Notes under the pieces: model-generated | Database searches by the model: none | What the model was told of the DNA's origin: nothing | The model's input: the letters and a program-made list of their open reading frames with translations, nothing else | Shown here: positions 1 to 9,500 of the stretch, one piece after another | How positions within the stretch are numbered: the stretch's first letter is position 1 | How the letters are laid out: each line of letters opens with the position of its first letter | Made by a program: the position numbers and the translations under genes | From: Pseudomonadota bacterium | GTDB taxonomy: Bacteria > Pseudomonadota > Alphaproteobacteria > Micavibrionales > Micavibrionaceae | Direction: 5' to 3' | DNA length: 64,000 nt | Assembly: GCA_029558635.1 (NCBI GenBank) | Contig: JAKQEE010000052.1 | Span: 702,860 to 766,859, forward strand

Positions 1-629
1 TTGGCGGCGAATCCGGCCACAATCCCGATGATGACGTAGGGCAGGAAATTGAGGAAATAGGCTTCGCCGACATTGTCCTTGGGACAGACTAGGCGCATAC
101 CGATCCAGCCGAATTCGCTGACCGCCAGAACGGCAAAGCTGGCCAGTGCGCACGGCATCACCGTCGCCCCTTTGCGAACCAGCAGAATCACGGCAATGGC
201 CGGAAGGGTTGTGTGAAGAAGCGTGTTCATCCAGCAATGGGACAGCCAGTTCTCGCGAATATCGCCCATTCCTTCGAAAAACAGGCGGTCGAGCATCCAG
301 AACACCTGAACGGACAGAAGCGTGACAGGTACGGCGATAAACTTCTTATAACGCTCGCAATCGGGAATGGTGAGCCAGAACGTCATCAGCGAAGCGGCAA
401 TTCCCGTGGCAAAGGCCAGCGCGAGTTCAAAAATATACTCTTCACGATTCATCGCCTCAATGATGTTTTCACGAAGACCAATCGTAAGCGCCACAGCGGT
501 CGTGTAGGTTACAACCAGCAATATCCACAGCAGAGCCCGACGCATCGGGTTCACGCACTCCATAGGCTTCAGGTCGCCGCACAAATTCCGGATGGTCTGA
601 TCAATGTTGTTATTGTTGTCGCAACTCAT
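1..629 (-). CDS. NrsF/DUF1109-type anti-sigma factor (3' end outside window)
   Basis: Integral membrane protein of which about 209 residues are visible; no stop codon is reached before the window edge. About six hydrophobic helices can be read, near residues 29-51, 65-87, 96-117, 135-149, 155-174 and 190-208. That is nearly the whole of a DUF1109/NrsF protein, so only the last few residues should be missing. The family is known in Caulobacter as the membrane partner that holds an ECF sigma factor of the SigF type. Its ATG overlaps the TGA of the sigma gene (ATGA), so the two are translationally coupled, which supports the pairing. Cysteines at the N-terminus (residue 3) and in later segments could be redox sensors, but that is inference. 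Confidence 0.85.
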   Translation of the reverse strand, partial: MSCDNNNNIDQTIRNLCGDLKPMECVNPMRRALLWILLVVTYTTAVALTIGLRENIIEAMNREEYIFELALAFATGIAASLMTFWLTIPDCERYKKFIAVPVTLLSVQVFWMLDRLFFEGMGDIRENWLSHCWMNTLLHTTLPAIAVILLVRKGATVMPCALASFAVLAVSEFGWIGMRLVCPKDNVGEAYFLNFLPYVIIGIVAGFAA

Positions 630-1192
630 GCCAATTTCTCTTTTAGTTTCTGAAGGGCACGGTGCATCGTGACCTTAACGGCCGACTCGGAAAGTCCGGT
701 TTTTTCCGAAACTTCTTTGGTGCTATATCCTTCTATTTTTAATAACTCCACAACCCTTTTCTGTTTTTCGGGCAGTGACTCCAATGCCTCTTCAATATCC
801 TTGAACGAGGCCTCCGACTCTCCTCCATTGAGATAATCCGGCACATCTACCGTTTCAATAGACACCTGTCGGTTCTTCTGCGAGGCGTAATGTTGTCGCA
901 GAAAATCCGTGCGGCGGAACGATACAATCGCCATCAGCCACGGCAAGAAAGGGCGATCCGGGTCGTAGGTATGCAGCGCCTTGTGAACGGAAATCAGCAC
1001 TTCCTGGACAACATCATCCACAAGATCGGGAGAAGGCAGGGATTTTGTGACGGCCCTGCGGATCAGCGGCACTATTCCCGTCAGCAGGTCGCGATAAGCC
1101 GCCGCGTCCCCTTTCTGGGCACGGGAAGCCAAAAGTTTCCACTTCAGTTCCTTTTCGTCTTGTTCTAGCGGCATGGGCACACAATAAACCAA
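626..1192 (-). CDS. ECF-family RNA polymerase sigma factor (NrsF-paired)
   Basis: A 188-residue sigma-70 family protein of the extracytoplasmic function group. Region 2 is visible around residues 55-105 (DDVVQEVLISVHKALHTYD, then PWLMAIVSFRRTDFLR). Region 4 with its helix-turn-helix is at the C-terminus (LPEKQKRVVELL, then YSTKEVSEKTGLSESAVKV). It recruits core polymerase to stress promoters when released from the membrane protein encoded next. The stop overlaps the start of the nrsF-like gene by four bases. An in-frame ATG six codons downstream (1174) is an alternative start. The gene diverges from the YeiH-type permease, so the 87-base gap at 1193-1279 must carry promoters for both directions. 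Confidence 0.93.
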   Translation of the reverse strand: MVYCVPMPLEQDEKELKWKLLASRAQKGDAAAYRDLLTGIVPLIRRAVTKSLPSPDLVDDVVQEVLISVHKALHTYDPDRPFLPWLMAIVSFRRTDFLRQHYASQKNRQVSIETVDVPDYLNGGESEASFKDIEEALESLPEKQKRVVELLKIEGYSTKEVSEKTGLSESAVKVTMHRALQKLKEKLA

Positions 1193-1279
1193 GGAGCTAG
1201 CGCTGTCTTGCTTTTCTTCAAGGTCTGGGATAGGTTCGCGCTGTTTTTTTACTCAATAAAAGCCCAAGAAGAATAGTAA

Positions 1280-2317
1280 ATGTCCGGTTTTAACCTGAAC
1301 ACCCTCAAAGGAATTTCTTTTGTTACTTTATTTGCAGCTCTGGCGACTTCGATTGCCAGTTTCGAGTTTTTCAAGAGCCTGCAGATTTCTCCACTGATTA
1401 TCGGGATGGTATTGGGTATTGCGGTCGCCAATACGTTCCGTTCGCGCATTCCTCATGACTGGGACAGCGGAATTAAATTCTCGGGCAAGATGGTGCTTCG
1501 GGCAGCCATCGTTTTTTACGGGTTCCGCTTGACATTCCAAGATATTGAAGAAGTCGGAATTAGCGGAGTTCTGATCAGTTTCCTGATGGTCACTTTGACC
1601 TTTATTATCGGCTACGTGATCGGCACACGCGTTCTGAAGCTTGATAAAGAAACAACCATTCTGACTTGCTCGGGAGCTTCGATCTGCGGCGCTGCGGCTG
1701 TTCTGGCCACCGAAAGCGTTATCAAAGCCCCGCCGCACAAAAGCATGGTCGCAGTGGCCACCGTCGTGCTGTTCGGAACCATTGCGATGTTCCTTTACCC
1801 TGCCCTGTACCGAGCAGGCATGGTTCCCGTTGATGCACATGATATGGGTGTTTTTATCGGGGCTTCGGTTCACGAGGTCGCCCATGTGGTCGCCGCCGGC
1901 AATGCTGTTGGGCCTGATGCCTCCAACACCGCTGTCATTATCAAGATGATCCGCGTTTTGTTCCTTGCCCCCTTCCTTATTGCGATTGGTGCTTGGATTG
2001 CGATGTCAGCGACGGACAATAAAAGTGAAGACGGCGAAAAGCCCAAACACAAAATCCTGATCCCTTGGTTTGCAGTGATGTTTATTGCCGTGGCGGGATT
2101 CAATTCGTTTCATCTTCTCCCTGAACAGGCCGTATCAACCATCAATACGCTCGACACGTTTGCCCTGACGATGGCCATGTCGGCCCTCGGGCTTGAAACC
2201 CATATGGGCAAGTTCAAGGGGATGGGCCTAAAACCCGTCTACCTTGCCGCCATACTCTCCCTGTGGCTGATTTTCGGCGGGTTTGCCGTGACCAAAATTT
2301 GTTTATCGGTGTTTTAG
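1280..2317 (+). CDS. YeiH-type putative sulfate exporter (UPF0324)
   Basis: A 345-residue polytopic membrane protein with roughly ten hydrophobic segments. The family hallmark SGASICGAAAV is at residues 131-141, and the segment around residue 200 reads GASVHEVAHVVAAG, also typical. Members of UPF0324 are often annotated as putative sulfate exporters, but the substrate is not firmly established for most. It is a single gene diverging from the ECF sigma factor, so it could belong to that factor's regulon; this is inference from position only. It is followed after 20 bases by tRNA-Pro on the opposite strand. Confidence 0.88.
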   Translation: MSGFNLNTLKGISFVTLFAALATSIASFEFFKSLQISPLIIGMVLGIAVANTFRSRIPHDWDSGIKFSGKMVLRAAIVFYGFRLTFQDIEEVGISGVLISFLMVTLTFIIGYVIGTRVLKLDKETTILTCSGASICGAAAVLATESVIKAPPHKSMVAVATVVLFGTIAMFLYPALYRAGMVPVDAHDMGVFIGASVHEVAHVVAAGNAVGPDASNTAVIIKMIRVLFLAPFLIAIGAWIAMSATDNKSEDGEKPKHKILIPWFAVMFIAVAGFNSFHLLPEQAVSTINTLDTFALTMAMSALGLETHMGKFKGMGLKPVYLAAILSLWLIFGGFAVTKICLSVF

Positions 2318-2337
2318 ATTTCTTGGTGAAAATAAAA

Positions 2338-2414
2338 TGGTCGGGGCGAGAGGATTTGAACCCCCGGCCCACTGCTCCCAAAGCAGTTGCGCTACCAGGC
2401 TGCGCTACGCCCCG
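2338..2414 (-). tRNA. tRNA-Pro (anticodon UGG)
   Basis: The minus strand folds as a full cloverleaf of 77 nt with encoded CCA. The acceptor strands are CGGGGCG and CGCCCCG. The anticodon stem ACTGC/GCAGT carries loop TTTGGGA, giving anticodon TGG. The T-arm contains GGTTCAAATCC. It reads CCA and, by wobble, other proline codons. Two more proline tRNAs lie at 32694-32884. Confidence 0.97.
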
Positions 2415-2452
2415 ACCAGTGAGGCTTCAAGGGCACTCTTTTACCCGAAGGC

Positions 2453-2893
2453 TCAGGGAAGTTCAAGCGATTTTGCCAAAGCATCAGAGGAAACCGTATC
2501 CCCTGCCCTTAACCCCAGCTTTTCCGCCATTCCACCACCAATTTCAAGGACGGCACGAACCGGTTTTTCGGGACTGATCGGGGTCAAATCGTTGGGCTTG
2601 GCGTTTTGGTAAATCTCCTGAATTCTGGAATCGGAGCCGATGAAAACCATATCCAGCGGAATCAGGGTGTCTTTCATCCAGAAGGCCGGAATGCGCGCAT
2701 CAGGAAACAGGAACAGCATCCCCGCATCTTCGGCAAGGCTCGTGCGGTTCATCAGCCCTTGTGCACGTTCAACATCGTTGTGCGCGACTTCAACGTTCAG
2801 AACAATTTGATTCCCAATCCTCAACTCTTCGGCTTTTGCCGGAGAAGATATCGCGACCATAGCCGCCAGTATCAGGGGGAAAAGATTTTTCAT
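2453..2893 (-). CDS. DUF192 family secreted protein
   Basis: A 146-residue protein with a signal peptide (residues 1-21, ending AKA-E). The mature part is one DUF192/UPF0127 domain with the family signatures GLMNRTSL, GMLFLFP, FWMKDTLIPLDM and the closing GGMAEKLGLRAGD. The function of the family is unknown; members are small beta-rich exported proteins widespread in alphaproteobacteria. Its ATG overlaps the stop of the upstream alpha/beta hydrolase by four bases (2890-2893), so it is the last gene of the group msbA-like, hydrolase, DUF192. Confidence 0.92.
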   Translation of the reverse strand: MKNLFPLILAAMVAISSPAKAEELRIGNQIVLNVEVAHNDVERAQGLMNRTSLAEDAGMLFLFPDARIPAFWMKDTLIPLDMVFIGSDSRIQEIYQNAKPNDLTPISPEKPVRAVLEIGGGMAEKLGLRAGDTVSSDALAKSLELP

Positions 2894-3735
2894 TTTTTCT
2901 CAACCAAGACCTCTTCAACAAAATCAAAAACTTTCTGCGCCGTTCCATGCGCATAGATGTCGTTGTGTCCGGCATCCGGCATCTCCACAAGGATTTTCGG
3001 TCCCGGCGCGAGATCATAGAGGCGTTTGCCCGTGTCGTGACCGACCACCGTATCCTGCCCAGCCAGCAAAAAGAGTTTGGGGATGGTTACCTTCCCGATT
3101 TTTTGGTCGGAATTGTACTGGTCTTTTACCAGCAACGAGGGAAAGGGCACAAACGGGTATTTGTTCGAGACCACGTGCACGATTGAATCAAACGGTACCT
3201 GCAAAACCATGGCCGAGAATCTTTCGGGGTGACGTGATGCCAGCTCCACAGCAACGCCGCTTCCCAGAGAATGACCAAACACAATCAACGGATTAGCTTT
3301 ATGGTCTTTGGCCAAGGGGTCGCTGATCAGGTAGGCCTCGGCGTCTTTGTAAAGTCCCTGTTCGGTCGGGATTCCCTCGTTGTTGTTGTAGCCGCGGTAT
3401 TCAACCAGAAAGATTCCGTATCCCTGACCCGACATTCCCGAAAAGAACGGGGCCATCCATGCCGGATGGCTGGCGTTGCCGTGGAAGAACAGAATAATCG
3501 GTTTTTGTTTGTCTGCAGGGGGGCGAAAAAATCCGGTGACAGTCAATCCGTCTTCGGTTTTGACCGTGACAGGAGCATAGCCCATCAGGACCGCCGCGAT
3601 CTCGTCCGCTGGCGGATGGGGCGGCATATAAAGCATGGGTCTTTGAAAATAATACATTAAGAAGACAAGGCCTGTATAAACAACAAGAAAAGCGACAATA
3701 AAATCTGTCACTTTTTTCTTCAGGCTCATGTTCAT
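2890..3735 (-). CDS. Membrane-anchored alpha/beta hydrolase
   Basis: A 281-residue protein with one N-terminal transmembrane helix (about residues 9-30) and an alpha/beta hydrolase fold facing the periplasm. The oxyanion motif FFHGNAS is at 83-89, the nucleophile elbow GHSLGSG places the serine at 156, and Asp228 (AGQD) and His257 (DAGHND) complete a catalytic triad. It resembles the BEM46/YfhR-type serine hydrolases; the substrate is unknown. It starts six bases after the stop of the MsbA-like exporter and overlaps the DUF192 gene by four bases. An ester or lipid substrate in the envelope would fit these neighbours, but that is inference. Confidence 0.9.
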   Translation of the reverse strand: MNMSLKKKVTDFIVAFLVVYTGLVFLMYYFQRPMLYMPPHPPADEIAAVLMGYAPVTVKTEDGLTVTGFFRPPADKQKPIILFFHGNASHPAWMAPFFSGMSGQGYGIFLVEYRGYNNNEGIPTEQGLYKDAEAYLISDPLAKDHKANPLIVFGHSLGSGVAVELASRHPERFSAMVLQVPFDSIVHVVSNKYPFVPFPSLLVKDQYNSDQKIGKVTIPKLFLLAGQDTVVGHDTGKRLYDLAPGPKILVEMPDAGHNDIYAHGTAQKVFDFVEEVLVEKK

Positions 3736-3741
3736 TCGTAT

Positions 3742-5523
3742 TTACTCCTTGCTATCGATCAGGCCGGAATTATACATACGGGCATAGACGCCGCCTGTGG
3801 CGAGAAGGCCCGCGTGCGTGCCCTCCTCTACAATTCTGCCCTTATCAAGAACGACAATTTTATCGGCGTGCTGGATCGTCGAGAGGCGGTGGGCGATGAC
3901 GAGTGTCGTACGGTCTTTCTGGAGTTTTTCGAGCGTGTTCTGGATCAGGCGTTCGGATTCGTTATCGAGGGCCGATGTCGCCTCGTCCAGCAGCAGGATC
4001 GGTGCATTGCGCAATATGGCACGCGCCAAAGAGAGGCGTTGACGTTGACCTCCCGACAGACGCACACCGTTTTCCCCAACTTCTGTTTGGTAGCCTTGCG
4101 GCAATTTCTCGATGAATTCATGGGCGGCAGCGGCCTTGGCGGCTTCGACAATCTGGTCCCCGGTTGCGCCGGCCAGACCATAGGCGATATTCCCCGCGAT
4201 TGTGTCATCGAAAATCGTGACGTCCTGTGAGACCAGAGCCATATTCCGGCGGAGGGATGCGAACGTGACATCGCGGATATTCGTGCCGTCAATCATCACC
4301 TGCCCTGATACCGGGTCATAAAAACGTAGCACGAGAGAGAGTATAGTTGATTTTCCACCTCCCGATGGGCCAACCAGTGCTGTTACTTTTCCGGCTTCGG
4401 CGGTGAACGTAATATGATTCAGGGCGTGAGATTCTTCTTCATCATACCCAAAAGTTACGTCGTCGAATGTGATCGACGGCAATGACACATTCAGAATTTG
4501 GGCGTTTTCTTTTTGAAGAACGGACGAGGTCTGTTTCATCATTTCGTCCACGCGTTCCGCAGCGCCCAAGCCTTGTTGCATCGAGTTGTTGAGCTTGGCC
4601 AGTTTTTTCATCGGCTCGTACGCCAACGAAAACGCCGCGATAAAGGACATTAATCCGCCGGGTGTCAGTTCGCCGTCGGCGATGCGGTATCCGCCATAGA
4701 CAATGACGCCGAAGACCACTGCGCCGACCATTATTTCATTAATCGGGGTCGAGAGATTTGCTATCCGCGCAGACTTGATGTTGAGGTTACGTACACTCAT
4801 GACCGCTTCGCCTGCACGTTCGCGTTCGCGTTCTTCCATGCCGTAGGCCTGAACCTGACGAATGCCCTGGAAAATTTGGGTCAGGACTTCCATCAAATTG
4901 GCCGTCTCTCCCTGAATGGATTTTGAAATCTTACGAAGGCGACGTCCCAAATGGGCCACCAGACCCGAAGCAAACGGGAAAATCGCAAAGGTCAGAAGCG
5001 CGAGGCGCCAATCCTGCCAGAACATCACCCCCACCAGAAAAACAAGCGTCAGCAAGTTGCCGCCAATGCCGGTCAGCGAATCCGTTACGGCGACACGCAT
5101 CACGCTCACATCGTTGGTAACGCGAGAGACCAGTTGTCCGCTCGGGTATTTATGAAAGAACTTGAGGTCAAGCGTCATAAAATGCGCGAATACGTCGCGT
5201 TGAATGTCGGCCACAACAGACATCGAGATTTTGTTCATTTTGATGGTGGAAATATAGGTGGAGATCCCCCGCACGGCGAACGATGCCAAAATCATCGCCC
5301 CGAGCGGAATAATGACATGCACGCTTTCGGGATCGTTTTGCACCCCGATCATCGCCTTATCAAGGACCGGCTGGAGCAATTTGGCAAAGGCCGCGGTCGC
5401 GCCCGCCGCGATCACCATAAATAGCAATGCCACGGCCACCTGCCCGCCATAGGGCGTCAGATAGGTCCTCACCAAAGGAGCCAGAAGAGAAAATGTCGTA
5501 TGTTTTTGTTTTTCGCTATTCAC
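3742..5523 (-). CDS. MsbA-like ABC exporter, fused permease and ATPase
   Basis: A 593-residue half-transporter. The N-terminal half has about six transmembrane helices (type I exporter fold, residues 25-310). The C-terminal half is an ABC ATPase with Walker A GPSGGGKST near 383-391, the Q-loop VSQDVTIF, the signature LSGGQRQRLSLARA near 488, Walker B ILLLDEATSALD near 509 and a switch histidine (IAHRLST). The full length and tidy domain order match MsbA, the lipid A-core flippase, which acts as a homodimer in the inner membrane. Other lipid or peptide exporters share this architecture, so the substrate is not certain. It heads the group with the hydrolase and DUF192 protein. Confidence 0.88.
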   Translation of the reverse strand: MNSEKQKHTTFSLLAPLVRTYLTPYGGQVAVALLFMVIAAGATAAFAKLLQPVLDKAMIGVQNDPESVHVIIPLGAMILASFAVRGISTYISTIKMNKISMSVVADIQRDVFAHFMTLDLKFFHKYPSGQLVSRVTNDVSVMRVAVTDSLTGIGGNLLTLVFLVGVMFWQDWRLALLTFAIFPFASGLVAHLGRRLRKISKSIQGETANLMEVLTQIFQGIRQVQAYGMEERERERAGEAVMSVRNLNIKSARIANLSTPINEIMVGAVVFGVIVYGGYRIADGELTPGGLMSFIAAFSLAYEPMKKLAKLNNSMQQGLGAAERVDEMMKQTSSVLQKENAQILNVSLPSITFDDVTFGYDEEESHALNHITFTAEAGKVTALVGPSGGGKSTILSLVLRFYDPVSGQVMIDGTNIRDVTFASLRRNMALVSQDVTIFDDTIAGNIAYGLAGATGDQIVEAAKAAAAHEFIEKLPQGYQTEVGENGVRLSGGQRQRLSLARAILRNAPILLLDEATSALDNESERLIQNTLEKLQKDRTTLVIAHRLSTIQHADKIVVLDKGRIVEEGTHAGLLATGGVYARMYNSGLIDSKE

Positions 5524-5567
5524 GGGGAGAAATTAAGGGAAATCCTCGCAAAGCGCAAGAGATCTGC

Positions 5568-6494
5568 TTAACCCGCGCGTTTGCGGTGTTTACGGTCGGG
5601 CAAGGCTTTGCCCCATTTCAGCTTGTCCACCAGATAGGTCGGGCGGATGTTGTTGAATTGGGTGATGAGCATATTAAGTGACTTGTTTACATCGGCGGGC
5701 GTAGACGCATTCTTGAAAATCGGGGCATGCATGCCGCTTCTAACCAGACAGGTGTCCATATTCACGAGGCTGGCACCTGTGATATCGTGAGCCATCGTGT
5801 CACCAATCATCACTGTTTGACCGGGATAAATATCGTTCCGGTGCAAGATATGGATGCAGTGGTGATAGATGGGTTTATAGGGTTTACCGATCATATGCAC
5901 CACGCCGCCCAATTCCTGAATGCGGCGGCTGATCAGGGTGGTTCCCGTTTTGTAATTTTTTCCGAGCAAGGCACGGCTGTCAGGGTGAATGCACAGCGTC
6001 TTCAAACGGCGGCGCACGATTTCACGCAACGTGTCTTCATAGGAAGCCGGTTCTTTTTCGAGCGTATCCCAACCGGAGATCAGAACGAAGGTCGCGTCTT
6101 CCAAGGAATTGACGAGCTCAATTCCGATGTCCTTCAAGAACGTCTGTGTGCGCTCACCGCCAATCAGGTAACAGGATTTTCCCAGCCCTTCGAAGACTCC
6201 GTCTTTCTGGGTTTCAAGCCCTTGGGCCAACAATTCGCCGGAAGTCAGGATTTCGCTATAGAGTCCGTCGGGCATTCCCATTTTTTTGAGATATTCGGCC
6301 ATTTGGCTGGCGCGCAGCTCGGAATTGGACATAAGCAGGACAAACTTTTTGCGGTTTTTAAGTTCTTTGAGGCACTCGATGGCCCCGTCGAATACCTTTT
6401 CGGAATCGTGGAGAACCCCCCACGTGTCGATGATAAACCCCGTGTAACTATCTGAAATATCAGAGATTCCCTGACAGAATTTGGTATTGGCCAT
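5568..6494 (-). CDS. HAD superfamily class IIA phosphatase (TIGR01459, NagD-like)
   Basis: A 308-residue HAD hydrolase of the NagD-like class IIA type. Motif I is at residues 20-27 (FIIDTWGV), motif II LLMSNSELR, and motif IV GDTMAHDITGA with the Mg2+-binding Asp. In motif I the second Asp of the usual DxD is Trp, which is a known trait of the TIGR01459 family. The substrate is unknown, probably a small phosphorylated metabolite. I placed the start at 6494 because the family homology begins just after it and the further 26 upstream codons look like unselected sequence. It lies 44 bases upstream of the MsbA-like gene in the same direction. Confidence 0.87.
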   Translation of the reverse strand: MANTKFCQGISDISDSYTGFIIDTWGVLHDSEKVFDGAIECLKELKNRKKFVLLMSNSELRASQMAEYLKKMGMPDGLYSEILTSGELLAQGLETQKDGVFEGLGKSCYLIGGERTQTFLKDIGIELVNSLEDATFVLISGWDTLEKEPASYEDTLREIVRRRLKTLCIHPDSRALLGKNYKTGTTLISRRIQELGGVVHMIGKPYKPIYHHCIHILHRNDIYPGQTVMIGDTMAHDITGASLVNMDTCLVRSGMHAPIFKNASTPADVNKSLNMLITQFNNIRPTYLVDKLKWGKALPDRKHRKRAG

Positions 6495-6584
6495 GGTGCG
6501 TTTGCCCTTTGAATTTGCAAAAACTCTTTCCAGTTTAGACGGCAAATCTAAACGGAGTGTTAGCAACACCAAAAAGTTTCACTA

Positions 6585-9500
6585 TCAGTGCGTTTTGGCG
6601 CTGCGTCCGGCGATCTCGCACAGGATTTTATAGAGTTTCCCGATATCCGAGGTGTGGAACAGGGACGACAGCAATTCACCGTAGTCGTTGGCCTGAGATT
6701 GCTCCAGAATTTCCTCGTACTGACGGATGAAACGCAGGATGTAGGTGCGGAATTCGCTATCGTCGATGAATTTCTTCTGGCTTTTTTCCAACGGGATCTT
6801 GTTCGACATTTCGACCAAGTGATGAGCAAAGGCCGACACGTCCCCACGTTGATAGGCGCGCAATACCCGTGCGTCGATCTCGTCTTCCAGATGGCGCGAG
6901 ACATCGACTGCCAACGAATACAAACTCTCGATAATAAATTTCGAAGCAGCGAGGAACGATTCCCGTTCGGAACGTAATTGCGTTTCCTTGAGCTTCTTCG
7001 CTTGTTCGGCAATTTCCTGAACGGAACGGTACAGCGTTGCCGAGTTGCGCGAGAAGACCGTTGCAGCTTCCTCGGCGGCTTCGACAGCCTTGCGGGTGAT
7101 GGCCGCCATGCGATTTGATTCATCAGTAAGTTTCTGATGCGAGAGGTCCATATTTTCGATCACCAACGATCCGGCCTGACGGACTTCTCCGGCGCGGGAG
7201 GTTAGACGTGCGGTGGCGTCCGCGATCTGATCGACAACATCCATCGAAGATGCCGAAATGCCCACGGCCTGTTTGCGCAATTCTTCGCCATAGTTTTCTG
7301 CGTTAGTCAGGGACGATTTCATATAGGTTTCGATTTCGCGGGTGCGGACCGATAGGGTTTCTCCGGATTTTTGCAGATCAACAAGGGATTGCTGGACGGC
7401 TTCGACCAGACGGCCCGTTTCTTCGCGGACGGTTGTGACAATCCGTGCGGTTTTATGCGTGGCCTGCTCCGCGAAGAGCGACATACGTTGTCCTTCCTCA
7501 AAATAAACTCTGGCACTGTCGCCCAGCTTGCGAGTGGTCTCCTCGATTTTGACATCCATACTCTCTGTAGACTGGCCAAAGAGGTCGGTGGCTTCCTGCA
7601 AATCAGTGGTGGCTTTGCCAACCATCATGGATATGTCTTCCATATAGACATCGAGGTTTTTCTGTAGGGTTTCGACTTTGGCTTTGACCTGATCTGTGAC
7701 CAGTTGCAAATCGTCGATGCGTCCCTTGACGCCTGTCTGGACGCGAGAAAGAGATTCTTGAGCGTCCTCGGCAACATCGCGGATTTCAATGATCGACTGG
7801 CCGAGATCTTCGGACATAGCCAGCATTGATTTCGCCCCCTCCATGACTCCGGCATTGAGTTTTTCCAGACGATCATCCAGTTGACGTCCGATATCACTCA
7901 TGCAGGTGACGGCCATTTCGGACGAGGAAACATAATTTTCGCGCAGCGCCGCGTATTTGGCTTCAAGTGCTTCTGCGGCTTCGATCAGGCGGTCGCAGTC
8001 CGGCGCCACTTGACCCGCAAGATGCGACAGGCGTTCCGTATTGTCATGCAATGATGTGCTGACTTCCGACGTTCTCTGGTCAATTGTTTCCATGGCCTCG
8101 ATGATACGGTTTTCCATTTGAAGCACATTGTCGGCCACACCCGAGACATGATCGAGCAGCGCATCACCACGGTCGAACAAGGCCTGCCCCATCAGACCGA
8201 TCTGGCTTTCTGATACCGTCAGGGAATCTGTCAGGTCTTGCGTCTGAGCTTTCAAAAGTTCGGCGATTTCCGCAGTGCGACGTTCGAGTTCATCCACCAG
8301 AACGGACAGCCCTTCTTTCTGGTATTCGACATGGTCACCGATCTGTTTGGAATGGGACGCCAACTGTCCGGTCACAGCCGCAACGTCTTGCAGGTTGGAT
8401 TTGAGCGACGAGCTCATCTCGGTCATCGAGTCACCCAGCTTGCTGCGGCTTTGTTCCAGTTCAACAATGCGAACCGACAGGCGATCATCAAGATCTTTCG
8501 TTTGTTCGGCCAAACGGTCGACCGATTTGGTCATTAGAGCCACCGGTTCTTCGGCGCGCTCGACAACCTGCTCGGCCACTTTTCTCAGAATTTCGCTGGA
8601 GCCTTCGATCTCTTCAACCGTGAAGCGGCGCTGTTGAGCCAGATGTGCGGTCGCGCTTTCCAGCTTACTGCTCTTTTCTTCCAGAGTTTCGATCAAGGAG
8701 GATACTTCATCGCGGTTGGTGCGCGACGATGCAACGAGACGGTCGATCCGTTCCTCTACAGCACGACCAGAGTTTTCGATTTGTCCCGATGCTTCGGCTA
8801 CGGCTTTGTCGATCAGTTCCTTCGATTTGCGGACCGAGGCTGTGATCGTATCCGCTCCTGAGAGCGCCATCGTCAAGGCCTCTCCCAGTTTATGGGACGC
8901 CAGATCGCCGACCTTTTCCAGTTCGGCGGTGCTGTCCAACAGATCTTTGGCCGATGTCGCAAGATTTTCAGCACGTTCAGACAATTTCTGTTCGATATGG
9001 TCGGTGCGTTCGAACAGCGATTTCGATGTAGTTTCAACCTTTTCAAGACTGCCTTCCATCACCGAGATCACACCCTCAACGGCAGAGGAAATGCGTTCCG
9101 CTCCTTTCAGGCTTTCATCAAAGCGGTTTGCTCCGTTGTCGATTGACGCGGCCACGCCTTCAAGACGGCTGGTGTCCGTTTCCATTTGCAACTGGGCTCG
9201 CTGGATTTGAGCGGCAATATCATCCATGCGTTTCGAGAGATCTTGTGCTGCGGCGCCAAGGCCGTTTTCGATGGCAGCCACTTGCTCTTTTGCACGATCT
9301 CCTGCCTGAGAGATTTTTTCGGCACCGGAGGTAAACAGGGCGTTGATCTCTTCGCCCAGCTCGGAGATTTCCGCCGAGACATTCTCCCATGACTGGATGC
9401 CCTGTCCGGCTTTGTGAGAGATCATGGTGGTCTGGGCTTCAATGGTTTCGGTCAGGGACAACAGTTCTTCCGAGCGCTTACCGAGCGTATCCGCCAGACG

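Noticed and set aside
1193-1279. Definite ECF promoter in the divergent gap
   Set aside because: Only a -35-like GAACC is seen; the -10 does not match, so it is not listed as a feature.
2263-2612. Open frames across tRNA-Pro(UGG) on the plus strand
   Set aside because: They run through the tRNA complement and the end of the DUF192 gene and have no family sequence.
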